In this document: positions 61,682 through 64,000 of the stretch, piece after piece
How positions within the stretch are numbered: the stretch's first letter is position 1
How the letters are laid out: each line of letters starts with the position of its first letter
Origin: Geosiphon pyriformis
Lineage: Eukaryota > Glomeromycota > Glomeromycetes > Archaeosporales > Geosiphonaceae
Assembly: GCA_016748015.1 (NCBI GenBank)
Contig: JAAOMT010000630.1
Coordinates: 263,254 to 327,253 of the forward strand
Length of the DNA: 64,000 nt
Direction: 5' to 3'
The notes under the pieces: generated by a model
Databases searched by the model: none
What the model saw: the letters and a program-made list of their open reading frames with translations, nothing else
Told to the model about the DNA's origin: nothing
Program-made: the position numbers and the translations under genes

Positions 61682-61689
61682 ATTTATTA

Positions 61690-63600
61690 TATGAAAGTAT
61701 ATTCTAAAATACATTCTAATAAAGTTGAACAAAAATTATCAATAATAATTAACATTGCCAACCACTAACTATTATTATATAACTTTAATTATTGTATATT
61801 AGATGTGGATCAGGCTACAAACAACACGTGACCAGCCACAACAATTATTCACTATCCAGATTTTTATAGCTTTTTTAATATTATTAGATTACTAAATACA
61901 TATTCACTTGAAAAAAAATCCGTAGCATTAATTATTTTATTGCTACTTAATAAACATGCTTCATAATTATTTTTAAAAAAAACTCTATTCTGAGTTCCCA
62001 ACGATAAATGCCAAGAATTTAAGCTTGTTATAAATATATTTTTAACAGCCAGTAAAAAAATAACTAAAAACTAATAGATTTAATTACAGATTTAAACCTA
62101 TTTTTAGAGTCTACAAAATAAAACACTTGAAATAAAACAATAATTTTGACATAAAAAACTAAGTAACAAACTGATTTACAAAAACTTTAAACATAACAAA
62201 TAACTTAACAGCAGATTTTAATAGCTAAAAAAAGCATTTTGTATTTCAAAACCAAATAATCCAAACTTTAACACTTGTAGCAGTATTAATATTTTAGAGT
62301 TTTTTATTAAATACAATTTTATTTCAAATATTAGTTTTGATAATTGCAAAGCTTAAACTTTTTGAAATCTAAAAAAAATTGCTGACTTGGTTATAAAAGC
62401 ATTCTAGAATATAATTACTTTTTTGTTTAAAAATTTTTAAATACGACTTTTTTTTACCAAAACAACGCTGTAAGCAAAAACAACTTTACCAAAATTTAAA
62501 AGTTTTACAATACACAATAACATATTGCTACAAACCAACAAATTTTAATTTTACAGCATAAATGTTATCAAATATTATAAAAATGTTTAAAAAAGCAATA
62601 TAGAAAATAATAGCAAGAGCAAAACCAATACTAGATATTAAAACAGATTTTGCGTTTTAAAAGCAATAAAAAAGATAAATTTAACAAATTTAATCTTAAT
62701 AAAAGCATTTAAAAAGATTTAAAATGCAAACTTTATATATAAAAGCTTAATATTGTTTTTATTAATCAATTTAACATCAATAAAACTATACAATAGATGA
62801 AAAACAATAAAATTAATAATAGCATTAAACATCAAAGCAAAGACACTTTATTCAAATATCTTAATAACTAGTAATAATTTATTAAATACTATTAAAATTA
62901 CCAATGGTTTCAAAATAAAATAAAAAAACAACTTCGATTTTTATAGTATTAGCTCAATCTAGTTAAAATACTTAGGATCTCAATATCTTTAAAAAAGATT
63001 GTTCAATGAATACCTGTTAAACTTGAAGATACAGCTGCCATTTCTGATAAGATCCAAAATTTCTGTGATTTTTTTATTTGCGTTTATTATAAAAAGATCA
63101 CTGAAATCTTTTGATTTGAAAAAATTGTGTGAATAGGTTAGCAAAAGATTTTGCGCGATTTTCAATTGTCATTGTTTTACCTTAAAAGTGAACAATAACA
63201 ATGAAATTTTTCTTTACGCGGGTGGTATTTTTATCTCTTGAATAGGTTAAAAATCAAACCTGCAATCTCGGTAAAATAAGCAGATGATCAAATATCTCGT
63301 TGGATAAATCTTATTCAAGTCTTAGAAATCAGCACAATGCAAATTCTCAAAGTTGCTAATTGGTTTGCTTTTATTCCCTCCAATAATAACTAATACCGAT
63401 TTGCGCTGCAATGCATACCTTTTATACCTTAATAAAAATAGCAAAACAGCGAAGCCAATTGTCACATTTAACTTATAAAATCCAATTCGAAAAAAGTACC
63501 GTTTGCGCTTCCATTTGAAAATAAAAAAAAAACAGGTTGAAATTTTTAATTAGGCAAAATTAAATTTAAACTGTTCAAAGTGCATAATAATTCTCCCAGC
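61690..63600. other. AT-rich, CpG-poor spacer between BTB paralogues
   Basis: No gene seen. About 61.9-63.0 kb has the same composition as the first 2.85 kb (TTAAAACA, AAAGCA contexts) with only about half a dozen CpG. The 3' part is normal AT-rich sequence leading to the paralogue. Confidence 0.6.
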
Positions 63601-63676
63601 CTCATAATTGGTGTTTGGCCATAAAAACTGTCCAGCTTATAATTTTACTACAGAACTCGAGAATAAGACATTAAAT

Positions 63677-63998
63677 ATGTCTGAAATTTCCGACTTTCAA
63701 AAAAAGTTTTTCGTTGATATTGGGAAAATTCTGGAACAAGACGATGCACATGATGTAATTATTTACGCTGGTGAAGAACCAAGCATTAAAGAATATAAAG
63801 CTCATTCTCTTATACTATGCGCGAGGTCGCATTACTTTTCCACCGCTCTATCAGCTGATTGGGCAAAGAAAGAAGATGGAATTTTTGTGTTTAAAAAGCC
63901 AAACATTTCACCCGAAGTTTTTGAAATTATTTTGAAGTATGTTTTTGCATATTTAGTATAATAAAATTTTTAAAAGATACTAAAAGTTCATTCGTATT
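63677..63998 (+). CDS. BTB-domain protein, 5' part only (cut by window end)
   Basis: Paralogue of the gene at 60141. Exon 1 is 63677-63936 (260 nt, phase 2), ending before GTATGT exactly where the other gene has its intron. It encodes the BTB core: MSEISDFQKKF, DVIIYAGEEP, KAHSLILCARSHYFSTALS, then FKKPNISPEVFEIIL. The second exon, expected to carry BACK and probably TLDc, lies beyond the window. Here the A-run site reads ATTAAAGAATATAAA and stays in frame. Confidence 0.75.
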
Positions 63999-64000
63999 CG

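Overview
The window looks like part of a nuclear genome from a filamentous fungus. It is very AT-rich, with short introns (mostly 50-110 bp), GT-AG splicing with two apparent GC-AG introns, many simple repeats, and several proteins found in fungi (SREBP/Sre1-type factor, BCK1-type MAPKKK, Mug70-type CBS-PB1 protein). The F-box and BTB-TLDc genes and the extreme AT bias fit an arbuscular mycorrhizal fungus (Glomeromycotina, Rhizophagus-like). That placement is an inference. Gene models were built by hand-joining exons, checking that intron phases close and that the joined protein matches its family.

Layout. 1-2.85 kb is a gene-free AT desert in which I find no CpG. 3.05-37 kb is a compact block of conserved genes: a PACT-domain pericentrin/Pcp1-like coiled-coil protein (-), a Ser/Thr/Asn-rich membrane protein (+), a peroxisomal acyl-CoA thioesterase ending in SKL (-), an F-box protein (-), a ROGDI/Rav2 homologue (+), a phosducin-like protein (-), a BCK1-like MAPKKK with SAM domain (+), pyrroline-5-carboxylate reductase (-), TAF11 (+), a full-length membrane-anchored SREBP (-), and a four-CBS plus PB1 tail-anchored protein (+). 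Three head-to-head pairs share 142-152 bp intergenic promoters. 37.5-38.8 kb holds a GC-rich structured island and a decayed Fanzor (eukaryotic TnpB-like) relic.

40-64 kb is sparse and repeat-rich, with accessory-type genes: a second F-box protein (-), three paralogues of an unrecognised seven-TM family (one -, two +), a two-TM protein with a poly-Thr tract (+), a small secreted Asp/Tyr then Cys/Pro-rich protein (+), a BTB-BACK-TLDc gene whose frame is broken by one base in an A-run (+), and the first exon of a paralogue cut by the window end (+). A 63-base N gap lies at 50645-50707. A second CpG-poor AT stretch sits at about 61.9-63.0 kb.

There is no operon-like logic. The conserved genes serve separate core functions: spindle pole, peroxisomal lipid turnover, V-ATPase assembly, G-protein chaperoning, cell-integrity signalling, proline synthesis, transcription and sterol sensing. 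The clearest candidate for something undescribed is the three-member seven-TM family, which keeps one exon and phase plan across the window.
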